This document shows positions 23,755 to 34,344 of a stretch of 64,000 bases of DNA, one piece after another. The stretch spans positions 11,945,969 through 12,009,968 of the forward strand of contig OX352762.1 in assembly GCA_947095585.1 (NCBI GenBank), written 5' to 3'. This DNA is from Nephrocerus scutellatus. Its lineage: Eukaryota; Arthropoda; Insecta; Diptera; Pipunculidae. The notes under the pieces were generated by a model. The model searched no databases. It was not told where the DNA came from and saw only the letters and a list, made by a program, of their open reading frames with translations. Positions within the stretch are counted from its first letter, which is position 1, and each line of letters opens with the position of its first letter. Position numbers and translations under genes: made by a program.

Positions 23755-24376
23755 ATGGAAATTTTAAAATTGAGTCAGACATTCTTGGTATTTGTCGGTG
23801 TCGTTATTGGTTGTTGCTGTTTGCAAGTCACGGCAATTCCCAGGCAGATTCACGGGGATTCTATTATATCAAGCAGCACAGAAATGTCCCTGTCAGTAAT
23901 CAATTTGGGTAACTCGGGAAATTCAGCAGCTAACAACAGTGACACAGGAGCAAATTCGGATTCAGAAATTTGCTCTCGCGATCATAATCTCTGCTCCGAA
24001 AAAATGGAACCGTATACATCTTTGCACTCTTTGCGAAACTCCAATGCATATCCTAAGTAAGACAACTGAAAAATTTGAAATTAGAAAATTTATAAAATAC
24101 TTGCTCTTCTATAATTTTATTAGAATGAAATGTTCATGCGACACAGCATTCTACCAATGCCTGCAAAATGTCAACTCATTCGGTTCAAATAGAATTGGAT
24201 CAACATATTTTGCCAATAGACGTCAATGCTACGATGAAGATTTTCCAGTTCTTCGATGCCATCGATCCTGGACAAAACGCAATCAACGACGATGCATGGT
24301 TTATACGTTGGACACCACCATGCCAAAGCGGTGGCAATTCTTTGATAATCCTTTCTATAGGATTCCAGGATTTTAA
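23755..24376 (+). CDS. Group III secreted phospholipase A2-like protein, probably catalytically inactive
   Basis: Two exons, 23755-24056 and 24124-24376, with a 67-bp phase-2 intron (donor AA/GTAAGA, acceptor TTATTAG/A). The spliced frame is 184 codons. Residues 1-27 form a signal peptide with a hydrophobic core ending VTA. The second exon is clearly PLA2-like: [15 protein letters not shown], an RRQCYDED motif and a [11 protein letters not shown]-terminus close to the minus-strand paralogue. The first exon is eroded. The WCGPGN calcium loop of the paralogue aligns to LGNSGN, and CCRDHDHC reads CSRDHNLC. The catalytic His (about residue 77) stays, but the next Asp is Asn, and two loop cysteines are gone. 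Family knowledge says calcium binding and catalysis should be lost. It may be a secreted pseudoenzyme or a recent pseudogene; the open frame, splice sites and promoter favour the former. Likely extracellular. Confidence 0.75.
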
Positions 24377-24848
24377 GCAGCGGAAAAAAAAACATTTTTT
24401 TTATTCACATGCTAAAGAGTATGGAGTATTTTTATGGTGCATTTAGTAACAGCGCAGAATTTATTAATAGTTTCTAACATAATAAGATGTGGAATATAAT
24501 AATATAAGTTTTAATTCCCAATTTCATGGTTCAATTCTTAAACGTTGCCAACCCGTAAAAATATTTTCGAATATCCTTATGTGATATACATTTGAAAAGT
24601 TCAATCTAAAGGCAACGATTAATATTTGGTGTCGTATATAGAGATGGACTTAGTTTGCATTGTGCATTTGTAGCACTATTTGAGGAAATAATTAGGTTAT
24701 ATAACCAACGTACTATACTTGTATACACATATAATGTACAGAGGATTCTTTTGGTAAATACCTTTGTCCATATGGCAAACACCTAAATTATCTATTGTAT
24801 CTTAGGGAGTATTTACTCTAAGAGACGTACCTCCTCCCTAGTGGAAGA
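24377..24848. other. 3' flank of the PLA2-like gene; nothing else seen
   Basis: AT-rich sequence holding the presumed 3' UTR. I saw no canonical AATAAA in the first 150 bp on the plus strand. Confidence 0.4.
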
Positions 24849-24849
24849 A

Positions 24850-25640
24850 AGTATATCCTTAGTGGCAGAATTTCTCAACTCCGGTGTCGAGCATATTTCA
24901 TTATGAAAAATGCGTCTCATTAACTAAAGTAATGCTGGGCATTCACAGAGAATATTCTCGGATGACTCTTCATCCTCCGAGCAGAACCCACATTCTGTGT
25001 CTGACCACACACCAATTTTGTTAAGGTGATACCACAAGCCACAGTGACAGTGACCACAGTTAAAAAACTCGCGAGCATCCTAAGGCTAATCCTATTTAGA
25101 TTAGAAAAAGGGCCTGATTAATTGTTTGGATTGCCTCAGCCCCGGTACGTTTTACCAGTGGATCAGACGGTGTTTGTTTATCAGTGCTATGGCGGCAGCC
25201 CAGTTGATACCACAGTAGGGTTCATGTCCAATGAACGCAGATTCCGAGCTAGCCCTAGCTAGTTGCGTGGAATTACCTGATGACAAGGGACCGCACCGAG
25301 TTTCACTCTCTTGTGTCTGGCGAGAGATGACAGTTTTTGACTACGAGACCATTAAGTTGGAAGACAGCGCTTCATGTTCTGCCTGGCTATCTGAAAAGAT
25401 ATATATTCTAGCGCACTTAAATCCTATATTATGGTTAATCCTGACGCAGATCTCAATAACATGGATTTCCGCCTGAAACCGTGGGACTTTTACCCCATGG
25501 TATCGAGACTTGGATGTTGGGTCAAAAAATACCAGCCCCAATTCCAGTTTTTACCTTCGATCCTTCTGTGAAAAAGGCCAGACCTCTAGCGTCCAGTGTA
25601 GGAACACCATTACACCAGTTTACCCGGTCTAATAATTACA
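24850..25640 (-). mobile_element. R1/LOA/I-like element: RNase H and zinc-knuckle end
   Basis: From 25640 leftward: FFTEGSKVKTGIGAGIF (start of RNase H, normally TDGS), FQAEIHVIE, ARIYIFSDSQA, then after stops HCGLWYHLNKIGVWSDTEC and EESSENILCECPALL. The last stretch is the Cys/His C-terminal motif common in RNase H-bearing non-LTR elements. There is no RT. It is related in layout to the element at 46.4-48.3 kb but clearly diverged from it. It lies between the two PLA2 genes. Confidence 0.7.
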
Positions 25641-25679
25641 CCTATATCTTTCCGAAAGAGTACTCCCTGACCATAATGT

Positions 25680-27143
25680 CGAGAAATGTGCAGGACATTT
25701 CTCTTTCAGAACGATGGGAAGAGCACTTTCATGAGTTGCTTAATGGCCAGCTAACTGAGGAATTGGAGGCTCCACCAATGACAAAAGACCACACTATGCT
25801 GCCGCCACCAAGCATAGACGAAGTTAGCAGAGCGATAAATCGGCTCAAAAATAATAAGGCCCCGGGATCTGATGGTATCCCAGCGGAGCTAATTAAAGCA
25901 GGAGGCCCCAATACACCAAGCAATTCATGAACTAATAGTGCAAGTATGGGAGGAAGAAGCGAAGCCAGCAGACTTGCATAACGTTGTTGAGTACCGCATT
26001 TAAGATTTTCTCCTCTTTCCTTCAAGACAGGATAGCCCCATACCATAAAGGGATCATTGGTCCATACCAGTGTGGCTTCATCCCAGGCAAATCAACAACT
26101 GATCAGCTTACACCCTTAGGCAGGTGATGGAAAAATATCTAGAGTTTCAAAACTCACTACACCATCTTTTTTTAGAATTTAAAGCCGCCTATGCCAAGTA
26201 AAAATATCCGGATCACTATCAAGCCCATTCAACATCTATAGCGGGATTTGAAAAGGGGATGGACTGCCCTGCGTCGTCTTTAACCTGGCATTGGAGAAAG
26301 TGATTCGACACTCTGACGTAACGGCGAGAGGAACAACCCTCTATAATTTCATTCAGATAATGGCTTACTCAGACGATATTGACATCGTTGGTAGAAACCC
26401 AAGAGCTGTACAAGAAGCTTTTATCCCGATTGAGCAGGCGGCACGAAATCTGGGGCTGCACATAAATGAGAGTAGAAGGCCCAACATTGGTCCTGTAATT
26501 AAAATAGTTGGACGCGAATTGAAAGTAGTGCAATCCTTTAACTATCTCGGGTCAACCTTAGCAGCCGATAACAGGATGGAACCAGAAATACGCGCACGGT
26601 TGCTTAAAGTTAACAAAGCGTACTATATATAGTCTGTCAAGACTCTTCAAATCCAGGAATTTAACTATAACATCCATAAGACAATGGTCATACCAGTACT
26701 TACATATGGATCCGAGACTTGGGTGCTTAGCAAAAACCATTCTGACCTCTTAGCCGCGTTCGAGGGAAAAGTCTTACGGAGAATTGTTGGCCCCGTATGT
26801 GAGGAAGGACGATTCCGGGGACTTTATAATGATGAGGTCTACGAGCGTTACCGCGATATCGACATCGTGAAGAGAATTAAGCTTGGTAGGCTCCGGTGGG
26901 TAGGACACCTAGCTTGCATGAGCGAAGAGGAACCTGCTCTGAAAGTCCTTTGCGGTAGGATTTATGGAACACGACAGCGAGGCCAGCCAAGCCTACGCTG
27001 GAAGAATGGCGTAGACCAGAACGCTCAGAGTTTAGGGATGACAAATTGAATGATAACGCCTCGAAATCGGGACCGGTGGATAGATTTTTTGCGGTAGGAG
27101 AGGGCCGGAGACCGGTTGTTGAGCCAAATATGATGATGATGAA
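25680..27143 (+). mobile_element. RTE family 1, copy I (RT to 3' end)
   Basis: Begins at the linker/RT boundary (RWEEHFHELLNGQLTEEL, LPPPSIDEVSRAINRLK, KAPGSDGIPAELIKAGG) and continues through IPGKSTTDQ-like and YSDDIDIVGRN at about 26360. The catalytic Asp pair is kept. FNYLGSTLAADN follows, then a 121-codon open C-terminal stretch at 26684-27049 (VLTYGSETWVL, GPVCEEGRFRGLYND, RLRWVGHLA). It ends with GCCAAATATGATGATGATGA at 27122-27141. Frameshifts interrupt it near 26000, 26200 and 26640. Confidence 0.85.
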
Positions 27144-27144
27144 G

Positions 27145-27720
27145 ATATAAAAATAGATTTAATAAATAAAAAAATGAAAGAAAAAAAAAATCAACATTTA
27201 TTACCAAAAAAGAAGCCTATATGATGACACCACGACAAACGAAGAATCAATTATTGTTTCATTTTTTATTTTTATTATGTACACACGCTAAAGGGATTTG
27301 CACCCTTAAAATGCTTAGCATAGCGTTGGTGTTAGGAAATTAACGAGAGGAAAATATGAGATATATGCTCGTATGTACGTTGGGCTTAGAAAACAATTGA
27401 GTGATAAAGTCTTAAGAAGACCCTCTGTAATACCTAAGTCATCTCAGTTCTGCTCTGTGCCACTTAAGGTTTGCATTGACGGGCTTTGGATACTTCAAAG
27501 CCTCTCTAAAAAGTTGTGACACGTAACAATTTGGAATGGAAGCAACGCTGGTTGATTGGGTGAACTCTAAAATCGAGGGTTAAAAAGTTCTGCTCTATTC
27601 AAAAAGTCTGTATAATTTCATTTTTTATTTGTCATCTGATTGAACGAATACAAGAGCAATAAAAAATCTAAAAAGTTTAAAATAATTGAATAATTATTTG
27701 ATCAAATACTCATTTTTTCA
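27145..27720. other. 3' flank of the minus-strand PLA2 gene; nothing else seen
   Basis: AT-rich sequence with no coding signal. The presumed 3' UTR of the minus-strand gene lies next to 27727. Confidence 0.4.
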
Positions 27721-27726
27721 TTTCGC

Positions 27727-28350
27727 TTAAAGGCCCAAAATTCGTGGAATCTTGTACAAAGGATTATCAAAGAATTGCCAACGCTTCGGCTGGGAGAGGT
27801 CCACCATATAATTAACGCATCGACGATGGACTATTCCCTGGGTTTTGGCGCAGCCTATAATAGGATGGTCTTCATCGAAGCACTGCCGCCTCTTAGAGAA
27901 ATATAAATATCCAATTTTATTTGATATAATTGAGTTAACATTTTGCAGGCATTGGTAGAACTCCGCGTCGCATGAACATTTCAATCTAACATAGAAAATA
28001 TTTCGAAATTTTAAAAAAATGTTCATTTTCATTCTCAATCACCTAAACTCTCACCTGGGAAACCTATCGGGATTTCGCAACATTTCAAATGATGTGTTCG
28101 CTTCCATTATTAGCGGACAGTGGTCGTGATCGCGACAGCACATGTCTGTTCCCGAATGAACTCCCAAGTCAGTGTAGTTTTGTGCAGAATTTCCAGGACC
28201 ACACCACTTGGTGCCCGGATAAGTTGTTCCTGTGTTTGATGTAAAAAGTCCCGTGTGAAGGAATTTAAGGGAGGCCTTCACTTCCAACAAACAAACGCCA
28301 GCGACAACAACTAGTGCCAAGAATTGGCGGCGCAAGCAAACTATTTGCAT
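27727..28350 (-). CDS. Group III secreted phospholipase A2 (bee-venom-type family)
   Basis: Two exons, 28350-28055 and 27985-27727, joined over a 69-bp phase-2 intron (donor CCCAG/GTGAGA, acceptor ATGTTAG/A). The product is 184 residues. Residues 1-26 are a signal peptide. The calcium loop WCGPGN is at about 49-54. The active-site segment CCRDHDHCP is at about 71-79, with catalytic His75 and the Asp that follows. The second exon supplies [23 protein letters not shown] and [10 protein letters not shown]. Family knowledge: these secreted, calcium-dependent enzymes cleave the sn-2 acyl ester of phospholipids. All the key residues I can check are present, so the enzyme is probably active and exported. 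In flies such genes serve digestion, immunity or saliva; the sequence does not say which. The convergent paralogue at 23755-24376 shares its intron position and length. Confidence 0.88.
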
Positions 28351-28389
28351 AATTGTTTAGTTGAGTTTTGAGTTGCGATGCGAACTAGA

Positions 28390-28429
28390 ACTGAACTGCT
28401 AGCCATGTGACGGGCTTTCACGCTTTTAT
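28390..28429 (-). promoter_or_regulatory. Core promoter of the minus-strand PLA2 gene
   Basis: On the minus strand a CATAAAAG TATA-like box (28423-28430) is followed about 30-37 bp on by TCAGTT, a good arthropod initiator, near 28392. The ATG at 28350 is about 40 bases downstream. Confidence 0.5.
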
Positions 28430-28430
28430 G

Positions 28431-29350
28431 CGTAAAATGGTTGGTGTATTTTGTTCCCGAAGTACGAGATAAGAGTTTGGAATTAGTGCAGACCAATTAA
28501 GTCATATTTTAGTATAAACAACAACTGCAACAAAAAAAAAAGATTCTTATGTCGGAAATCTTAAAATTTATATCTTTGTTTGCTTTCCTATTATTTGAGT
28601 AACATGTGCCAACCGAAACCTTCTCCACCACATGCTGTAATTTTTAAACAAAGTCTGTATTTTTTCTTTGATTTGATTGTTTGTCCAAGATAAAGAGTTA
28701 AACATTTTGTTAAACAAATATTTAGCCAGCAATTGTTATGTTGCCATCCAATTTCCACATACTTGTGCAGAAAGTTATCATTTTTTAATTAATGTTTTTT
28801 AGCTCTGACGCAAATTATAAAAGGATTAGTCATTTAAGATATACACAGATATGCAAATAAAAAATAACTGTCCCAATTAAAACTACCGCAATTTTAATTT
28901 AAATTTGTTTGCTCGAATTTTTGCAAATGGCTTATGACGATTTTCGAGTGTTCGGCTTCATTACCTAGTGGTTTATAGGGTGCAAATATTGTACATACGT
29001 ACGGCGAAAATGGGTGCTTATAATATTTATGAATTACCTACCCAGAAGAAAATGTCTTGAGGAAGATTTTTTTATTGCTTACAATATCGATGGTGCAGTG
29101 GTGAGCACAGTTGGCTTCCACTCGGAGAACACCGCATTCGTTCGCATTCGTTTCCCGGCGCGATCATCTAGATTCCATATACATGAAACGATTCTGTACA
29201 TATGTGATTGTATATCATACAGGTCATTGTATATCTCATCATTGTAGAGTCTTCAGAGCGTTTTTACTCACATAAGAAGCTTACACAAGACTTTCTTCTC
29301 AACTGCTGCTTAGAGTGCTTTATCCTACCTACCTTTATCCTATCCTACTT
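28431..29350. other. No recognisable gene
   Basis: AT-rich upstream region of the PLA2 gene. The 77-codon frame at 29014-29247 has no motif I recognise. Confidence 0.5.
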
Positions 29351-29363
29351 CAGCAGCATGGAT

Positions 29364-29600
29364 AATAATAATATTTGGCGCGACAGACCCTCGTGGTCCA
29401 GGATTTAGCTTCTCGCGACCATTCGTGTTGTGCGTGTTATATTGTTGCACACAAATGGAAGTAAACACTTTACATGGCAGTTATTAGTTTCGGACGTTTG
29501 TCAGACATTCCTGACTGGTGGGATCGAAAATGGAATTATGGAATTCGAACATCCCCCTTAGTAGTCCAACGCACTAACTACTAGGGCCACAGCGCCCACC
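29364..29600 (-). mobile_element. tRNA-derived SINE with target-site duplication
   Basis: On the minus strand the element opens with a tRNA-like head. An A-box-like stretch occupies 29570-29589 (reverse complement TGGCCCTAGTAGTTAGTGCG), and the B box GTTCGAATTCC is at 29540-29550. A body of about 150 bp follows and ends in an AAT-rich tail at 29364-29376. The flanks form a 13-bp direct repeat with one mismatch (CAGCAGCATGGAT at 29351-29363, CAGCAGCTTGGAT at 29601-29613). Head, tail and duplication together make a SINE much more likely than a functional tRNA gene. Confidence 0.75.
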
Positions 29601-29609
29601 CAGCAGCTT

Positions 29610-30305
29610 GGATGTCATAATTAAACTCCTGGATTTCAAATGTCTCGACAGACTAAAATGCTTTGTTAGCTCAATTTCTACAATTGACCCAAGATGTTTG
29701 GAGTGTAGCACTAGTAAGAATTTGCGCTCCACTATCTTATTTAGGGACTTAACTGTCTTACTTTCAGCTTGCAGACGTGGCTCCCATATATTTTGTTAAG
29801 AATACAAGTATCTGAGGAGAGTTTTAGAAAATTGATCCTCACGCCGGTTCATCAGAGTCTCCGATTATTTTCTCTAATGCCATATTGAAGACGCCAAGGA
29901 CCAGCTCATTACCTTGGCAGAGCTCTGTATAGATATCGAATGGGCTTGATAGTATTTCCGATGTCTTTACTAGGCTTATAACAATGGTCATAGTAAGCCA
30001 GTGTGGTCGTGTCAGTTTAATTGTGAAGCCGAATATAAAATTGATAACATTCTATCCTGGCTGTGCTATCAAAGGCTGCTTTAAAGTCTATAAACAGATG
30101 GTTTAGAGAATTTTGGAACTTTAGACATTTTCTATCGTCTACCTAAGGGTGAACATTTGAAAGTCAATTTGATCTGGTATGGGCGAATGAGGAAATTAGC
30201 GTACGGGTCAGTGTTATTGCTTTTGGGCCTATTTATCTCTCTGCTTTCTTCATTCACGCTTGATGGCAGCAACATAGTGTAGCCATGGGTTTAGTTCATT
30301 TTGTA
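29610..30305 (-). mobile_element. RTE family 1, strongly decayed copy Q
   Basis: The plus strand here is the antisense of family 1 RT. The AAAGTCTATAAACAGATGG stretch near 30080 corresponds to the DFKAAYDS block. Traces of the LPPPS block lie near 30270, and the RT thumb around 29620-29780. All frames are broken. No 3' tail is present. Confidence 0.6.
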
Positions 30306-30309
30306 GAAC

Positions 30310-32505
30310 CTTAAGGAAAACCGTTGCATTTGTTTCTCTAGAGTTAAGTCTATGTTTTCTCTGTCTTCACATAAAGATTCTAAGACCATAACAAATAATG
30401 GGGGCCATAATTAGAAGATATTCACCAATAAGTCTCTCTTTTGGTTTTATTCATAAAAGAAAACTTCGATCTTACACATGTAACTTGAATGTTAGCTAAT
30501 CGGAGATTATATTGTGCCGAATTCCTGTTGAGCTGAGCCCAGAGTAAGGGCGTTCTTACCGGACTCGACTTCAGAACTGCTTTAAGTTGTACTCCAAGTC
30601 GTGATTTTGCCTTCTTCTGACTAGATTTTGACGAATTCCACGCCCCTAGGATGAAACAAAGTCATACTTCGTCTTTAAATCAACAAATTATTTCAACATT
30701 AGCAGTCCAGATGGGAAAAGTTTTTAAATATTAGAACTCAAATTAAAAAATCAAGTAAGATCTGAGAAAACATCTCTCAGAGAAGCACATTGCAAAAGTG
30801 ATACTTCTCTATACTAGTACAGTAATTTGGGTAGATTTCCTAATGAAACGTGTCACTACAGAGCAATGAACCTTTGGTTATATTTAATATTTACTTAGAA
30901 CTTTTTATCTAACACTCTGCTTATCTAACAAAAAAAATGTTACTTCGCAATAGTCTTAGACTCAAACGAAAAACAAATCTGATAACAACTCTAATTAGTG
31001 TTTGCCAATGTCATTCTGGAGAATGCTACAGCATCATTTCATTAGATTTTCTGTTGCGTAATTACTAAAAGATATTCTTCAAATATTGCTGACTGTGAAA
31101 TGTTTGCTTTTTGGAGAAAACGTAAAAGATTTTTTCGATCTGTTTTTATATCAAACCGTGGTTCTTATTTCTTTTAGGTACCTGCTTGCTTCATTTCTAT
31201 ATAGCAGATCTGGGAGTGCATCTTTATGGTCGATTTCCACAAATTGTGGAATCTTTCTGTTGACCAAAATCCCTTTCTTACAACTCTATGAGCAATTTAT
31301 GGTTCGTTAAAAAGTTGTTGACAAATGAATAACATTATTCGTCTCACACTTTTTAGAATACCTCATGTTTTATGGAACAGTCATAGACATCTGACAGATC
31401 TTCGTTATCAAGATCTATTGTTTCATCAGTCGCACTTATAGGAAAACTCATGAAAGGCTGAGCATCGCCCATAATTCGATCACATATAAAAAGAACGAGG
31501 CGAAGGATTGATCCTTGTGGTATATCGCTGCAAACTAAAAGAAAACATGAAGTCTTTTCAGCAGCTATCGTGAAATTCTAGACAGAGACCTAAGGTCCTT
31601 GAGCTTGAGGTCCTTTTAACTAACTTTCACACGTCTTATAGGGATGAAATTTTGTGCACATGTGGCGTGTATAGAAGTATACATAAAAGTTTGTTCCCGA
31701 AAAACGAAGTTTTTTTTAAAATTTACTTCTTTTCGATATTGAACCGGAATTTTCAAAATTAGAAATTTCCAAAGTACAGCTTCTTTTGTTTTAATTTTCC
31801 TAATACCTCCAAAGGTCGTGGTTCTATGCATTCACATACAGACGTACTTATTTCATATGAGAAAATTACGACCCATGCCCAGGACCTCACAGGACCTCCG
31901 CTATTGGAAAAATATTTGCCATAAATGCATTTATGGTGTCGTGAAATAATCTGCGGCCAAATCATTAGTTCTTTGCTTTTGTCACAATGAATGGATTTCG
32001 TAGCATTTCGACAATGCCAGTTGCGACAACTCGGGCTTCTCCAAGTATTGACATCATATCTACTGCTCTTGTACCCAAAAAGTCCTATTTATGAAAGCTT
32101 TGCTATTTAGCTGACCCGACAGACGTCGTCCTGTCCAACTTTCAATAAATTTATTTGTGATCGTTTTGTGAATTTGTTAATTGAAATGTTAAATCAAAGT
32201 AAATCAAAATGAGGAAAAAACGTCAACCAAATGATTTATTTTTTTTCATTAAGTGTTTTATTAACATTTTGATTTCGATTGCAATGTCATAGCAAACCAA
32301 ACGAAACAAAGCATTCCTTTGTTTTGTTTGTTTGCTTGAACATCTCTATATCGTTCATTTTAATGCTTTATGTTACACGACATTTTTGTAGGTGAGGAGA
32401 AAATTGATTAAAATTTTAAAATAATTTTATGTTGCGATTTTGAGTCACATTATTGGTTATATTATTGTGTTACACTTTTAAATTTTTGGAACTAAATAAT
32501 TTCTC
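30310..32505. other. Mostly unrecognised; possible RT and Helitron traces
   Basis: Near 31440-31520 the minus strand reads IPQGSILRLVLF, which resembles the RT GVPQGSILGPLLF block, but no other RT block follows, so it stays tentative. At 32105-32135 GCTGACCCGACAGACGTCG resembles a motif common at Helitron-type repeat ends in insects. The rest is AT-rich without features. Confidence 0.35.
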
Positions 32506-32510
32506 ATTTG

Positions 32511-32850
32511 TTTGGTCTTTTGAGGATCTACTAGGGAATCTTTTGGGGTCTTTCAATGGTCTTTTGAGGGGTCTTTTTGAAGTCTTTTGTGGGTCTTTTG
32601 GTGAGTCGTTTGGGGAGTCTTTTGGGGAGTCATTAGGAGTGTTTTTGAGGTCTTTTCTAAAGTTTTTTGATGATATATTGAGGAACTTTTGAGAATATTT
32701 TGAAAGTCTTTTGAGGATGGTTTTTTGTGGATTTTTTGAGGGGTCTTTAATGATTTTTTGGGGATATTTTATGATTCTTTTGGTGGCAACTTGGAGGTCT
32801 TTCGGGGGTCTTCTGAGGATCTTCTGGGTGTCTTATGATGGTCTTCTGAG
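32511..32850. repeat. Degenerate G/T-rich tandem array (GGTCTTTTGAGG-like)
   Basis: Irregular 15-20 bp units built on GGTCTTTTGAGGGG run for about 340 bp. The plus strand is almost free of C outside the TCT core. Two open frames (32453-32692 and 32711-32914) are by-products. A related array lies at 48346-48935. Confidence 0.75.
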
Positions 32851-33129
32851 AGCCTGGAAGCAAATTATAAGCAATCGTAAATGTCCAAGCAGATGTCTAT
32901 CTAAGCTTTATTAGGTTAACTCTTGAATATACTCTCCATTACGCCCTATTATGATACTAAGTCTACACGAACTGAGTTAGTTCAACGGACACGTTTTCGT
33001 TTTTCCTCACTTGGTCCTCCTTTTCTATTCTATCCGCTCCTATTTTCCTTGGTTTACTTTCTATTCAGCAAAACCAATAAACCCATCCTAACCGGCTTAA
33101 AACATATTTGACGATGAGAACGTAGAATT

Positions 33130-34340
33130 ATTTTAACCGACCAAGAACTCTCTGCCTCACTCAGTATAATGTAAAAATCATTCTGCCGCCAACCTAGGTC
33201 AGGAGACAGTCTTCAGCCGAGCCGAAAACACTAATGACAATGGACAATGGCAGCAAGCAATAATTTGGTCATTAAGGTTTTCATTTAAGAATATCCATCT
33301 TGGCATCTCTTGACGGACCCACTCGTAACCAAATATACAGCCGACATAATCTGAACTTTATAACGGCACGAAAGTAACGAGGTCCCAATATCGACTCAGA
33401 GGACTAACTTGTTGGTAAGGTGTTCCGAGCATGGCTCCAAGCAATAATTTGGTCTTTAATGTTTTCGTGTGAGAATATCCACGGAGCCACTCGTAACCAG
33501 ATATCCAGCCGTCATAATCCGAAACTGATGACGGTACGAAAGTAACGAGGTCCCAATCTCGACTCGGACAACAAACTTGTTAGTATGGTGTTCCGATCGC
33601 GGATTGCATCCCCAAAAAAGACTGTATCCGTAATTCAGACTCGAATTAACACGGCTGCCTTTTACAACGAAGCGATCAGATTAGGAGTCGCCCTTAATTG
33701 AGGGAGAGGAAATATTGAGGCTGTGATGCCATGCTGGAAAAAAATTAAACACGCCTTAAAAATACTGTCATTAGTACTGCTGGATAATCTTACTTAGTCG
33801 TACTGATCGGAATGACTAAAAGTAAGAAGGTGGGATACCGAGCCAACTAAGGAATTGAAAGCTTCATCAATGACCGACGATGTCACGGTACTGCCGCCAC
33901 CAAGCATAGACAAAGTTAGCAGAGTGATAACTCGCTTTAAGAAGATTATAGCCTCGTGATTAGAAGGCATCCCAGGGGATCTGATTAAATCTGACTCGCA
34001 TTACACCAAGCAAATCATGAAATAAAAGTGAAGAAACAATGCCAGATGGCTGGAGAAGAGGCTCTATGTATAATAAAAAAAAGCAACCCATAATTAAATC
34101 GGGTTAATTTTTAAAATATTTATATAGGAGTGTGTAGAGTTCGAAAACTCACTACACTTACTCACTTATAGACTCCAAAGCCATGTATGATCGCATAGCC
34201 AGATTAGAACTTTATAAAGCCGTCGACGATATTGGCATACCAAATAAACTCACACTACTATGCAAGTTGAAAATGACCAATGTTATGACCCAAGTAAATA
34301 TATCCGGATCATTATCAATCTCATAAGTGTCTACAGCAAG
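33130..34340 (+). mobile_element. RTE family 1, old copy P with internal duplication
   Basis: Highly degraded endonuclease end (33180-33660), linker, RT N-terminus near 33840-33960 (antecedent of LPPPSID-KVSR) and RT core near 34140-34340 (IARLELYKA-like, CKLKMTNVMTQV-like). The endonuclease part contains a 184-bp tandem duplication (CAAGCAATAATTTGGTC at 33254 and 33438). There is no 3' tail. It is the most diverged family 1 copy here. Confidence 0.7.
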
Positions 34341-34344
34341 TGGA

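Noticed and set aside
29535..29600. Functional tRNA gene
   Set aside because: A and B boxes are present, but the acceptor stem does not close well and the sequence continues into a SINE body with a tail and target duplication.
31420..31540. Further non-LTR RT fragment on the minus strand
   Set aside because: One stretch, IPQGSILRLVLF, fits the RT palm block, but nothing before or after does, so I did not list it as an element.
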